From positions 4,171,525 through 4,235,524 of the forward strand of contig CAIIXF020000004.1 of NCBI GenBank assembly GCA_903813345.2: 64,000 bases of DNA, read 5' to 3'. The translations under genes and the position numbers were made by a program. Below are positions 40,575 through 53,400 of the stretch, piece after piece. This stretch comes from Owenia fusiformis (lineage: Eukaryota > Annelida > Polychaeta > Sabellida > Oweniidae). The notes under the pieces were generated by a model. It did no database searches and was not told the origin of the DNA. It worked only from the letters and a program-made list of their open reading frames with translations. Numbering within the stretch: the first letter of the stretch is position 1; each line of letters opens with the position of its first letter.

Positions 40575-41757
40575 TTTTGGTATAATATTGGTACTATTGG
40601 TGTAAGTTATGGATCATTAAATACATGTCTACTATTGGTGTAACTTATGGATCATTAAATAGATGTCTACGCTTGGTACTTTTGGTGTAACTTATGGATC
40701 ATTAAATACATGTCTACTATTGGTACTATTGGTGTAACTTATGGATCATTAAATACATGTCTACTATTGGTACTATTGGATTGGTGTAACTTATGGATCA
40801 TAAAATACATGTCTGCTATTGGTACTATTGGCGATCATTAAATATATGTCTATTATTGGTACTATTGGTGTAACTTATGGATCATTAAATACATGTCTAC
40901 TATTGGTACTATTGGCGATCATTAAATATATGTCTATTATTGGTACTATTGGTGTAACTTATGGATCATTAAATACATGTCTACTATTGGTACTATTGGA
41001 TTGGTGTAACTTATGGATCATAAAATACATATCTACTATTGGTACTATTGGTGTAACTTATGGATCATAAAATACATGTCTACGATTGGTGCTATTGGTG
41101 TAAGTTATGGATCATAAAATACATGTCTACGATTGGTACTATTGGTGTAACTTATGGATCATTAAATACATGTCTACTATTATTGGTACTATTGGTGTAA
41201 CTTATGGATCATAAAATACATGTCTACTATTGGTACTATTGGTGTAACTAATGGATCATTAAATACATGTCTACTATTGGTACTATGGATTGGTGTAACT
41301 TATGGAGCAATAAATACATGTCTGCTATTGGTACTATTGGTGTAACTTATGGATCATTAAATACATGTCTACTATTGGTACTATTGGTGTAACTTATGGA
41401 TCATTAAATACATGTCTACTATTGGTACTATTAGATTGGTGTAACTTATGGATCATTAAATACATGTCTACTATTGGTACTATTAGATTGGTGTAACTTA
41501 TGGATCATTAAATACATGTCTACTATTGGTACTATTGGTGTAACTTATGGATCATTAAATACATGTCTACTATTGGTACTATTGGTGTAACTTATGGATC
41601 ATTAAATACATGTCTACTATTGGTACTATTAGATTGGTGTAACTTATGGATCATTAAATACATGTCTACTATTGGTACTATTGGTGTAACTTATGGATCA
41701 TTAAATAGATGTCTACGCTTGGTACTATTGGTGTTACTTATGGATCAGTAAATACAT
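40575..41757. repeat. 47-bp minisatellite, about 25 copies
   Basis: Unit GTAACTTATGGATCATTAAA + TACATGTCTACTATTGGT + ACTATTGGT. Variants include an insertion making GGATTGGTGT and ATAAAATAC. Open frames across it arise only from the repeat. Confidence 0.92.
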
Positions 41758-42281
41758 GGCTAATTCGAGAACCCCTGTTTGAATGGGTAGCTGAATTCTA
41801 AACTTGTAGTTCATTTTTTGTAAGACTGTAACTTACAATTCCAAGAAAACCATTGTCTTCTTTTCGATGAACAATGACTTGCAACCAGTTGTAAGTTCCA
41901 ACAGTTCCAAAATTGGAACCCTGGATATCTAAGGTAAGATTAAAGGATTATCTCCTATTGAGAGAGCAAACTGTTGAATAGAGCGTAGTGTGTTAGTGTT
42001 ATACACATGTTAGTCAAACAAAATCTAATTAATTGCCACTGCAATAGGGGCCATAGGGGTTATATTAATACAGATTAATATTGTATTAAATAATACATAA
42101 TACAAAGTCAACTGTTGCATCATGTGATCAGTTCTAAGCCAATGAGAAGTGAGAAATCTTCCATTGATATATATTTCATTAATGTATGCTCATTAATCTG
42201 AAATAGAACCCAAAAAGCAGACCAGGTCTAAGATTAAACAAGTGCCAGAACTTTTAACTTATGAGAGTATCAAAAATTTAA
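41758..42281. other. upstream region of the MFS gene
   Basis: No repeat or clear coding exon. A short inverted TTCCAAAATTGGAA and an AAG|GTAAGA string occur near 41917-41940. It probably includes the 5' untranslated region of the gene at 42282. Confidence 0.4.
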
Positions 42282-43724
42282 ATGATGAAATATAAACTGA
42301 TTCTGCCGTCAAATATGAATTCATTAAAAAGCCGACAGCTGCGTAAATACATTTCTTTGAGTGTTGGGATACTTGGATGGTTTATGGGCGGAATTGTCTT
42401 CGGATTCAACGCATATGCAATTTCACTGAAGGAGACCTTTAACTATACTCAAAGTGAACTAGAAAATGTAGCATCCAGTGGAAATTTAGGACTATCATTA
42501 TCATTTTTGGCAGGTATCATCTTTGACAGGTTTGGTCCTGTGGTAACGTGTACCATTTCGCTTATTCTAACTAGCTCCGGATTTGCACTTATGTGGACCG
42601 CGACAACATTCAGGATGTTCTTCAACTCAAAAACCTGGCTTTTATGCATATTTTACTTTATCGCATCAGTTGGAACAATGTTTATGAACATAGCATCGTT
42701 GGTAGTTAATTGCAAGAACTTTAAGAGACAACATACAGGCATGGTTCTTGGCATCCTTAATGGCATATATGGGATAAGTCCTGCGGTATTTAGTGCCCTC
42801 TATGGGGCAATGTTTGTACAAGGGCATATTGAAGATGCGGAAAATCAAAAGTTGGGAGATTTCATGGTTATGCTTGCTATATTATCAGCATGTATAAATT
42901 TATATGGTATTACGATGCTAAGAACAGTTCCAGAGGAAATGGAATATGATGATATTGAACCAATGGTAGATGATGATACGTGTGAAAGAAATGATGAAAA
43001 TTGCACTGGAGTAAATAAACCAAACGATACAACAGGAGAGACAGTTACGAAACATCCCCAGTTGGATATGAGATGGTGGCAAATGATGAAGACACCTCAG
43101 TTCTACTTCATTTGTTTAATTTTCATGATTATTGGAGGCTTTGGAGGTACATTTACAAATAATATAACAATTGTATTAAAATCTGCTCAAACTGAAGAAC
43201 ATTCAACAATATTTACAGTTGTAATACCAATTTTTACAGCAGTTGGTCTTATATTTGGTGGAGTGATACCAGATTATATTTTTCAGAAATGGCCAGTCAT
43301 TCCGAAGTCATCAATTCTTTTATTCTCTGTCATACTCACGTGTATAAGCGAAATCATCTTCATATTTTTTAATCAAAGTTTGATAGGTCTTATCTGTGCT
43401 TCCGTAATTGGAGCACTAGCATATGGCACCATCTATGTACAAATAAGCGTCATTCTTATAAATTTTTTTGGTCTAAGATACTCTGGACAAAATTATGGTC
43501 TAGGTTACGCAAGTCATGCCATTGGAATAGTTTTATTTCAAAAGCTTTTTGCTTTGAATTATGAAGCTTATACTCCATCTGGTTCAAATAACTGTTACGG
43601 CGACTTGTGTACCAAGTGGTTTTTTGTTCTGATTTTAATTTTAAGTTTTTGTGCACTTTTTTTAAATTTTTGTCTTATGAAAGTTGAAAGAGATCAACAA
43701 ATTTTACATGAAGAATCACAATAA
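42282..43724 (+). CDS. nodulin-like/NFD4-type MFS transporter, intronless
   Basis: 480 codons from ATG 42282; an alternative start is Met12 (MNSLKSRQLRKY) at 42315, just before the first membrane span, and may be the real one. About 12 membrane segments: six between residues 24 and 215, an acidic cytosolic loop (EEMEYDDIEPMVDDD) about 218-265, six more from 272 to 465. The N-terminal half matches the nodulin-like MFS pattern (PF06813): GFNAYAISLKETFNYTQSEL, GNLGLSLSFLAGIIFDRFGP, MFMNIASLVVNCKNF, GMVLGILNGIYGIS. The C-terminal GSNNCYGDLCTKWFFVL fits the cysteine motif of the same family. Substrate unknown. A single exon within intron-rich surroundings, same strand as GCC2; nested in a GCC2 intron if GCC2 continues downstream. 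Confidence is high for an MFS transporter, moderate for the subfamily. Confidence 0.88.
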   Translation: MMKYKLILPSNMNSLKSRQLRKYISLSVGILGWFMGGIVFGFNAYAISLKETFNYTQSELENVASSGNLGLSLSFLAGIIFDRFGPVVTCTISLILTSSGFALMWTATTFRMFFNSKTWLLCIFYFIASVGTMFMNIASLVVNCKNFKRQHTGMVLGILNGIYGISPAVFSALYGAMFVQGHIEDAENQKLGDFMVMLAILSACINLYGITMLRTVPEEMEYDDIEPMVDDDTCERNDENCTGVNKPNDTTGETVTKHPQLDMRWWQMMKTPQFYFICLIFMIIGGFGGTFTNNITIVLKSAQTEEHSTIFTVVIPIFTAVGLIFGGVIPDYIFQKWPVIPKSSILLFSVILTCISEIIFIFFNQSLIGLICASVIGALAYGTIYVQISVILINFFGLRYSGQNYGLGYASHAIGIVLFQKLFALNYEAYTPSGSNNCYGDLCTKWFFVLILILSFCALFLNFCLMKVERDQQILHEESQ

Positions 43725-43906
43725 AGCACTCAGTTGTTCAGAATGAAAGTTTAATGCTTTTAAAGCTACACCTGCTATTCTATGCATAACATTGTGAAAT
43801 GGACTGGTACTGAAATTAAATTGTACATCAAATACATCTTGGTGTTTAGAGTAGCTTCCAATTTATAGGAAATGGTTTTTATGTTAGACATGAATGAAAA
43901 GTGTAA

Positions 43907-43912
43907 AATAAA
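43907..43912 (+). terminator. polyadenylation signal of the MFS gene
   Basis: AATAAA 183 bp after the stop codon, followed by GT-rich TTTTTGTGATGTC repeated twice, a typical downstream element. Confidence 0.65.
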
Positions 43913-44394
43913 TTTTTGTGATGTCTTTTTTGTGATGTCGATCTTGCAGACCTTTAAATACTATGCAAATATCTTATTGGATCAGTGTGTAATAGATCAT
44001 TAAATACCTAATATATGAATAGCCACTATTAGAGAATGTTTCCCCCTGTGTGAATTTTTTGAATAGCTGCATTTGTACTGGGTGTAGTGTCTTACTAATC
44101 CTTGTACTTTCACCACTTCCTTTTTTATTATTTCATGTTTCAATAATCTCTGTTTCTATGAGAATGAACTTTTTGTTACATAAAAGTCAATTTCCTAGTC
44201 AGATGTTTCAGCTAAACTAAATCCAATATATTACAATAGCAATGATAGGGGTCATCAGGCCCGGATCATCAGGCCTCTATCATATGAATTAATATTTTAT
44301 TGAATAATACACTTACATTATACAAATACTTGATGGAAATATAAATGCGATGTATTACCGTCACAGGAAATCTCAACCAGATTTTTGTGTAGCT

Positions 44395-44640
44395 GAATTC
44401 CATCCTCCGATCACAGGGCTTCAAAATCCAGAATATATTCTTTCTTTTTACCCCCTGCGATAAGCAGTTAGCATTTCCCCGATTAAGAACTGCAATCTGA
44501 TTGGCTGTCGCAACAGAAATCATGTATAGGTCATTGCGCATAATTAGATCACATGATTCAGTTTAATTGGGCGCTTCCAAATTGGTTATAGCAGGGGGAA
44601 GAAGGAGGTATGGATTCTGGACACCTGCTTAGGAGGATGC
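44395..44640 (+). repeat. dispersed repeat, continuous copy
   Basis: Shares CACAGGGCTTCAAAATC, CTGATTGGCTGTCGCAACA, ATCACATGATTCAGTTTA and GGTTATAGCAGGGGGAAGAA with 2452-3448 and shows the uninterrupted order. Confidence 0.65.
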
Positions 44641-45220
44641 TGAATTCAAAAGTGACAAAAATTGATAAACTTTGAAAGGTCATAAACATTTTTATTCGGG
44701 TATCCTTGCTACGTCTTTATGCGACTCGGTAGTAATTTGACATTAGGAAGTCATTATGTAATAAAGAGTAAACTATTATTTGACAAGATATACATTTTGT
44801 TTTGTGTGAATATGTGCTTAGTTGAGCTACTATCCTTTTAGAGAGATCCTATTTAAGTGGATTTGTCAGGGGAATTATGTTCACACGTATTATAGCCATT
44901 ACCAAATTAGCACAATTAAAATTTCGAATTGTAATTCTTGTAATGAAATTGTGAATTGTGGCTTTTCATCGATCTTAAAAGGTCATTTTATCTGCTTCAT
45001 TTACTTGATATTACTTGTTGCCTAATATGTTGAGGATTTCAGGCAACTATTAGTCAATAATAACACAATAAATGTTCAAATTGAAGCTAAATTATATTAT
45101 TCTTTTATCTCTTTTACCTAACTCTACATAATATATTCATGATTCAAACTCTGAATCAATGATGTAGGCACCTGGTTCTAAATATAAGACCCTACAAGAT
45201 AGATCAGACATAACTATATA

Positions 45221-45386
45221 TACCAGGTCGTTCAATTCATTAACTATTATTTTTCACCAGTTAGATAAGAGATGCTGATATTTTCGGAATCAATAACCAT
45301 ATCATTTTTTGGATGATATATGAAAATTTCGTGAAAAATATTAAAAACCTTAGCATTTTTCTGCAGACATATTGAACGATCTGGTA
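45221..45386. mobile_element. MITE with TACCAGGTCGTTCAAT ends
   Basis: TACCAGGTCGTTCAAT at 45221-45236 and the near-perfect inverse ATTGAACGATCTGGTA at 45371-45386. Interior is AT-rich with no coding frame. Confidence 0.65.
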
Positions 45387-46980
45387 ATTGATTACCATAT
45401 ATGGATTCTACCTTTTTCAGTAATTAAGCCAATGCCATCTATTGAACAAAATAAGCAATTTTAAAGCAGTTGTATCTTGTAGAAGACTACATGGATTAAT
45501 AATATACAATACCACCCAATATAATAATTCAATAAACCTACAGGCTACATACTATGATATGTATTTTTTTTTTCAAAAAACAAATACTTGTAAGTATATA
45601 CAGTGTATTCATCGATACCATAATCAAATTCTGTATAAGTGGTGGTCCGAGTGGTTAATTTGAGGAATAGTTAAATTTTATCATTTTCCTAATTCTAACT
45701 TTCCTAATGACAAGAAACTTCCCGTTAGATAAAATTATGAAGATAATATTTCCGGCATTTAATTTTCCAAACCTGGCAAAAATTAGGCAATAGGAAAATT
45801 AAATAATTAGGCAAAATTACCACATATACAGTATATGGGAATACAATACATAGCTGACAATGCTGTTGCCCAGCCACTAACAAATGAAGAACTATTGTGT
45901 GAATTATTCTTCTTACTAAGAATAGATAATAAAAAATGCAATATATTAAACAAATATTTCATTCTATTAATGACCTGTTCATCATTCGATCATTGTTTAT
46001 ATAAAGTATAATGCAGTCTTTAACAAAACATACAGACTCTTGCCACAACTAACACCGTTTTTACAAGAAGATGTATCTATGATTTATCAGTTACTAAGAT
46101 ATGCATCTTTAAGTCATTATTTATTATCAACATACCGGTAGTCATTATTCTTTAACATCACTAAGCTTATTTATTAACAAAGTTATTTATTTTTAACATG
46201 TTATTCATTGTCAGGTTCATTATTAATCATTGTAACATCATTATTATATACCATTGAATATTTTCAGCCTTTGTACAACATTTCCATTTTCCTGTATAAA
46301 TGAATAAACACAAGGCCAACTCGGCAACCCCAAAAAGGGTTGTTTCAAAACAAAGTATTCTTTTATCTTTAACAGTACTTGGAATGAAGAACAAAGCTAT
46401 TCAATTTCAACATGTTCTTCATTGCCAAATGTCAGCTTTTGTTTATTGTCAATTGCTCATCTTGTTTTCATCATCATTATTAAGCAGCATTGGATAATAT
46501 CAGCTTTTGATCAACATTTACCTACTGTATAAAGTAAAATTGTTCATCTTTATTTCAGTATTTAGAATGTTCAACAACTTGCTATTTATCATCAGTTGTT
46601 CAACTTCTTCAACATCATTAGGTAATTTCAGCTTTAGATCAACATTTTCATTCTCCTGTATAAAGTAAAGTCATTCATCCCATCCTTATTTCAGTATTTG
46701 AAATGTTCAACAACATGCCATTCATTGTCAGTTGTTCATCTCCTTTATCATCGTTATGAAACATCATTGGATAATTTCAGCTTTTGATCAACATTTACCT
46801 TCTCCTGTTTAAATTGTACAAAGTCATTCAATATTTATAATAGTATTTTGCAAGTTGAACAAAGTTTTCAACTTGTTATAAAATATATCATCAGATAGCT
46901 TGAGCACTTGTCCTTTCTGTCATAGTTAATCATTTTCTACATCAATATTTTTCATCATTCTCTCTTAGTTATTCACTTTT

Positions 46981-47292
46981 GAAATATTTATTCATCATTA
47001 ACACAATTTTTGTATAACTTTGACTCATTTTCTTTCTCTCAAAGTTATTCATTTTCAACATGAACTTGGTTCTTTATTTTCTGCATCATCACTTGCTTTA
47101 ACCTCATAAGCTCTTGCTGTTTCTTAAAAATAATATATATTTCAATGAAATATTTATTCATCGTTAACACAATTTTTGTGTAACTTTGACTCATTTTCTC
47201 TCTCTCGAGGTTATTCATTTTCAACATGAACTTGGTTCTTTATTTTTTGCATCATTGCTTGCTTTAACCTCGTAAGCTCTTGCTTTTTCTTT
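46981..47292 (-). repeat. 166-bp tandem duplication of the PR/SET gene 3' end
   Basis: 46981-47126 repeats 47147-47292 with an offset of 166 bp. Both copies include the codons for KIKNQVHVENE, the stop and the following sequence with TGAATAAAT. Only the copy joined to the SET exon (stop at 47211) is in frame with it. Confidence 0.85.
47153..47158 (-). terminator. polyadenylation signal of the PR/SET gene
   Basis: AATAAA on the minus strand about 53 bp after the stop codon. A duplicate lies at 46987-46992. Confidence 0.5.
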
Positions 47293-47480
47293 CTCATTAG
47301 TATCTCGTCTCTACATGTATACCAAGAATGATATGGACTGATTTCCCTTTGCATTGTCTCATTGAACCACTTGCAGTATGTCTCAGGTGGAATTCTTAGA
47401 CCATTCATCGTGTATTTCCAACCATAAAATACAAAGAGTTCTGATCCTGCTGGAATGTCCTTTATGGCTCGGTAATATAC
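47211..47480 (-). CDS. PR/SET protein terminal exon
   Basis: 89 codons and stop. Acceptor ATATGCTTACAG|GTATATTACC; the first 10 bases are also the edge of the 32-bp array. Carries AIKDIPAGSELFVFYGWKY and a charged tail. Its last part and the 3' flank are duplicated 166 bp downstream. Confidence 0.88.
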   Translation of the reverse strand, partial: VYYRAIKDIPAGSELFVFYGWKYTMNGLRIPPETYCKWFNETMQREISPYHSWYTCRDEILMRKKKQELTRLKQAMMQKIKNQVHVENE

Positions 47481-50400
47481 CTGTAAGCATATATAATGAC
47501 ATGGTAATATATCTGCAAACATACATTATGACATAATATGTCTGCAAACATATATTATGACATGGTAATATATCTGCAAACATATATTATGACATGGTAA
47601 TATACCTGCAAACATATATGATGACATGGTAATATACCTGCAAACATATATTATGGCATGGTAATATATCTGCAAACATATATTATGACATGGTAGTATA
47701 TCTGCAAACATATATGATGACATGGTAATATATCTGCAAACATATATTATGACATGGTAATATATCTGCAAACATATATTATGACATGGTAGTATATCTG
47801 CAAACATATATTATGACATGGTAATATATCTGCAAAAATACATTATAATATGATAAAATTATCTGCAAAAACATATTATGACATGGTAATATATCTGCAA
47901 ACATATATTAATATGACATGGTAATATATCTGCAAACATATATTATGACATGGTAATATATCTGCAAACATATATTATGACATGGTAATATATCTGCAAA
48001 CATATATTATGACATGGTAATATATCTTCAAACATATATTATGACATGGTAATATATCTACAAGCATATATTAGGACATGGTAATATATCTGCAAACATA
48101 TATTATGACATGGTAATATATCTGCAAACATATATTATGACATGGTAATATATCTGCAAACATATATTATGACATGGTAATATATCTGCAAACATATATT
48201 ATGACATGGTAATATATCTGCAAACACATATTATGACATTGTGATATATCTGCAAACATATATTATGACATGGTAGTATATCTGCAAACATATATTATGA
48301 CATGGTAATATATCTGCAAACATATATTATGACATGGTAATATATCTGCAAACACATATTATGACATTGTGATATATCTGCAAACATATATTATGACATG
48401 GTAGTATATCTGCAAACATATATTATGACATGGTAATATATCTGCAAACATATATTATGGCATGGTAATATATCTGCAAACATATATTATGACATGGTGA
48501 TATATCTGCAAACATATATGATGACATGGTAATATATCTGCAAACATATATTATGACATGGTAATATATCTGCAAACACATATTATGACATTGTGATATA
48601 TCTGCAAACATATATTATGACATGGTAGTATATCTGCAAACATATATTATGACATGGTAATATATCTGCAAACATATATTATGGCATGGTAATATATCTG
48701 CAAACATATATTATGACATGGTAATATATCTACAAGCATATATTAGGACATGGTAGTATATCTGCAAACATATATTATGACATGGTAATATATCTGCAAA
48801 CATATATTATGACATGGTAATATATCTGCAAACACATATTATGACATTGTGATATATCTGCAAACATATATTATGACATGGTAGTATATCTGCAAACATA
48901 TATTATGACATGGTAATATATCTGCAAACATATATTATGGCATGGTAATATATCTGCAAACATATATTATGACATGGTGATATATCTGCAAACATATATG
49001 ATGACATGGTAATATATCTGCAAACATATATGATGACATGGTAATATATCTGTAAACATATATTATGACATGGTAATATATCTGTAAACATATATTATGA
49101 CATGGTAATATATCTGCAAACATATATAATGACATGGTAATATATCTGCAAGCATATATGATGACATGGTAATATATCTGTAAACATATATTATGACATG
49201 GTAATATATCTGCAAACATATATAATGACATGGTAATATATCTGCAAGCATATATTATGACATGGTAAAATATCTTCAAAAATATATTAAGACATGGTCA
49301 TATATCTGCAAACATGTATAATAACATGGTAATATATCTGCAAACATATATTATGACATGGTAATATATCTGCAAACATATATTATGACATGGTAATATA
49401 TCTGCAAACACATATTATGACATGATACTATGTCTGCAAACATATATTATGACATGGTCATATATCTGCAAGCATATATTATGACATGGTAATATATCTG
49501 CAAACATATATTATGACATGGTAATATATCTGCAAACATATATTATGACATGGTAATATACCTGCAAACATATATGATGACATGGTAGTATATCTGCAAA
49601 CATATATTATGACATGGTAATATATCTGCAAACATATATTAATATGACATGGTAATATATCTGCAAACATATATTATGACATGGTAATATATCTGTAAAC
49701 ACATATTATGATATGGTAATATATCTGCAAACATATATTATGACATGGTAATATATCTGCAAACACATATTATGAGATGGTAATATATCTGCAAACATAT
49801 ATTATGACATGGTAATGTATTTGCAAACATATATTATGACATGGTCATATATCTGCAAACATATATTATGATATGGTAATATATCTGCAAGCATATATTA
49901 TGACATTGTAATATATCTGCAAACATATATTATGACATGGTAATATATCTGCAAGCATATATTATGACATTGTGATATATCTGCAAACATATATTTTGGC
50001 ATGGTAATATACCTGCAAACATATATTATGACATGGTAATATATCTGCAAACATATATTATGACATGGTAATATATCTTCAAACATATATTATGACATGG
50101 TAAAATATCTGCAAACATATATTATGACATGGTAATATATCTGCAAACATATATTATGACATGGTAATATATCTGCAAACATATATGATGACATGGTAAT
50201 ATATCTGCAAACATATATAATGACATGGTAATATATCTACAAGCATATATTAGGACATGGTAATATATCTACAAGCATATATTATGAAATGGTAATATAT
50301 CTGCAAACATATATTTTGGCATGGTAATATACCTGCAAACATATATTATGACATGGTAATATACATGCAAGCATATATTATGACATGGTAATATATCTGC

Positions 50401-53400
50401 AAACATATATGATGACATGGTAATATATCTACAAATACTCGTATATTAGGACATGGTAATATATCTGCAAGCATATATTATGACATGGTAGTATATCTGC
50501 AAACATATATTATGACATGGTAATATATCTGCAAACATATATTATGGCATGGTAATATATCTGCAAACATATATTATGACATGGTAATATATCTGCAAAC
50601 ATATATTATGACATGGTAATATATCTGCAAACATATATAATGACATGGTAATATATCTGCAAACATATATGATGACATGGTAATATATCTGCAAACATAT
50701 ATGATGACATGGTAATATATCTGCAAACATATATTATGACATGGTAGTATATCTGCAAACATATATTATGACATGGTAATATACCTGCAAACATATATTA
50801 TGACATGGTAGTATATCTGCAAACATATATTATGACATGGTAATATATCTGCAAACATATATTATGACATGGTAAAATATCTGCAAACATATATTATGAC
50901 ATGGTAATATACCTGCAAACATATATGATGACATGGTAGTATATCTGCAAACATATATTATGACATGGTAATATATCTGCAAACATATATTAATATGACA
51001 TGGTAATATATCTGCAAACATATATTATGACATGGTAATATATCTGCAAGCATATATTATGACATGGTAATATATCTGCAAACATATATTATGACATGGT
51101 AATATATCTACAAGCATATATTAGGACATGGTAATATATCTGCAAGCATATATTATGACATGGTAGTATATCTGCAAACATATATTATGACATGGTAATA
51201 TACCTGCAAACATATATTAGGACATGGTAATATATCTGCAAACATATATTATGACATGGTAATATATCTGCAAACATATATAATGACATGGTAATATATC
51301 TTCAAGCATATATTAGGACATGGTAATATATCTGCAAGCATATATTATGACATGGTAATATATCTGCAAACATATATAATGACATGGTAATATATCTTCA
51401 AGCATATATTAGGACATGGTAATATATCTGCAAACATATATTATGACATGGTAATATATCTGCAAACATATATAATGACATGGATATATATCTGCAAACA
51501 TATATTATGACATGGTAATATATCTGCAAACATATATAATGACATGGTAATATATCTGCAAACATATATTATGACATGGTAATATATCTGCAAATATTAT
51601 ATTATGACATGGTAATATATCTGCAAACATATATTATGACATGGTAATATATCTGCAAACACATATTATGGCATGGTAATATACCTGCAAACATATATTA
51701 TAACATGCTAATATATCTGCAAACATACATTATGACATGGTTATATATCTGCAAACATATATTATGACATGGTAATATACCTGCAAACATATTATGACAT
51801 GGTAATACATCTGCAAACATATATTATGACAGGGTAACATATCTGCAAACATATATTATGACATGGTAATATATCTGCAAACATATATTATGAGATGGTA
51901 ATATATCTACAAACATATATTATGACATGGTAATATATCAACAAGGATATATTATGACATGGTAATATACCTGCAAACATATATTATGGCATGGTAATAT
52001 ATCTGCAAACATATATTATGACATGGTAATATATCTACAAACATATATTATGACATGGTAATATACCTGCAAACATATATTATGGCATGGTAATATATCT
52101 GCAAACATATATTATGACATGGTAATATATCTGCAAACATATATTATGACATGGTAATATACCTGCAAGCATATATTATGACATGGTAATATATCTGCAA
52201 ACACATATTATGACATGGTAATATATCTGCAAACATATATTATGACATGGTAATATACCTGCAAACATATATAATGACATGGTAATATACCTGCAAACAT
52301 ATATTATGACATGGTAATACATCTGCAAACATATATTATGACATGGTAATATATCTGCAAACATATATTAATATGACATGGTAATATATCTTCAAGCATA
52401 TATTAGGACATGGTAATATATCTGCAAACATATATTATGACATGGTAATATACCTGCAAACACATATTATGACATGGTAATATACCTGCAAACATATATT
52501 ATGGCATGGTAATATATCTGCAAACATATATTATGACATGGTAATATACCTGCAAACATATATTATGACATGGTAATATACCTGCAAACATATATTATGA
52601 CATGGTAATATATCTGCAAATATTATATTATGACATGGTAATATATCAACAAGGATATATTATGACATGGTAATATATCTGCAAACATATATTATGACAT
52701 GGTAATATATCTGCAAACATATATTATGACAGGGTAATATATCTGCAAAGTTTATATTATGGCATTTATTCTATGACAACAAAACTCATCATAAGTACAT
52801 ATACTTTCTCACATACTTCTCATTGACATTTCAATGAACTCCTTGAGTGAGAGGTGTTTCTCTATTATTTCAAGGTAAATATCAATTGAACAGTTCAGAT
52901 CACTGTATCTATTGTATTGTATATCCAGATCGCAATGTCTATAGGTATTTTGAACTTAAAGTAATCCTACCATTTATTATGGACAATATGTTTCTATTCT
53001 GGAAAATTCCTGGCTGAAAAATATTGATTCAAACGGCTTGACTCGCTTTAAGGTACTTAACTTGGAGCAGTATTCTTGATATAAATGTGTGCTGGAGGCA
53101 TATATTTGCACAAAAGTTTGTTTTGGAATTTATTATATTTAATTTGAGAGATTTATGTATGGATTAGACTCAAAACCAACCAGGCTTGAAGAAGACATTT
53201 ATTACAAATATTTTGATCCTTTTTTATGTCTAAGTATATTATCTATTGTATCGGTTACATTCTTCTTCAGTTTAATAAGCAAATCGGAATGTTTGCCCAT
53301 TTATAAGATTTATTCGTTTCTGCTTTTCATCACAAAGAACATCAATATATTCAAATTTAAAGTTGATATTGTTTAACATTGGTTTAATATCATGATAGTA

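Larger units (their letters stand above)
43913..46980. other. intergenic stretch
   Basis: No gene recognised. Holds the dispersed repeat at 44395-44640 (uninterrupted copy of the one at 2452-3448), a MITE at 45221-45386, and about four degenerate ~125-150 bp repeats at 46260-46860 (CAACATTT...CTCCTGTATAAAGTAAA, TTTCAGTATTTGAAATGTTC). Confidence 0.6.

Noticed and set aside
40819-41751. Open frames in the 47-bp array
   Set aside because: Products of repeat periodicity only.
41917-41940. Possible tiny GCC2 exon between CCAACAG and GTAAGA
   Set aside because: The sequence is a short palindrome and the 29-nt product has no family resemblance.
42449-43656. Minus-strand open frames opposite the MFS gene
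   Set aside because: Short, without domains, and explained by the strong plus-strand gene.
47526-52364. Many ~62-residue minus-strand open frames repeating CLQIYYHVIIYVCRYI
   Set aside because: They are translations of the 32-bp minisatellite; three units (96 bp) return to the same frame. Not a repeat protein.
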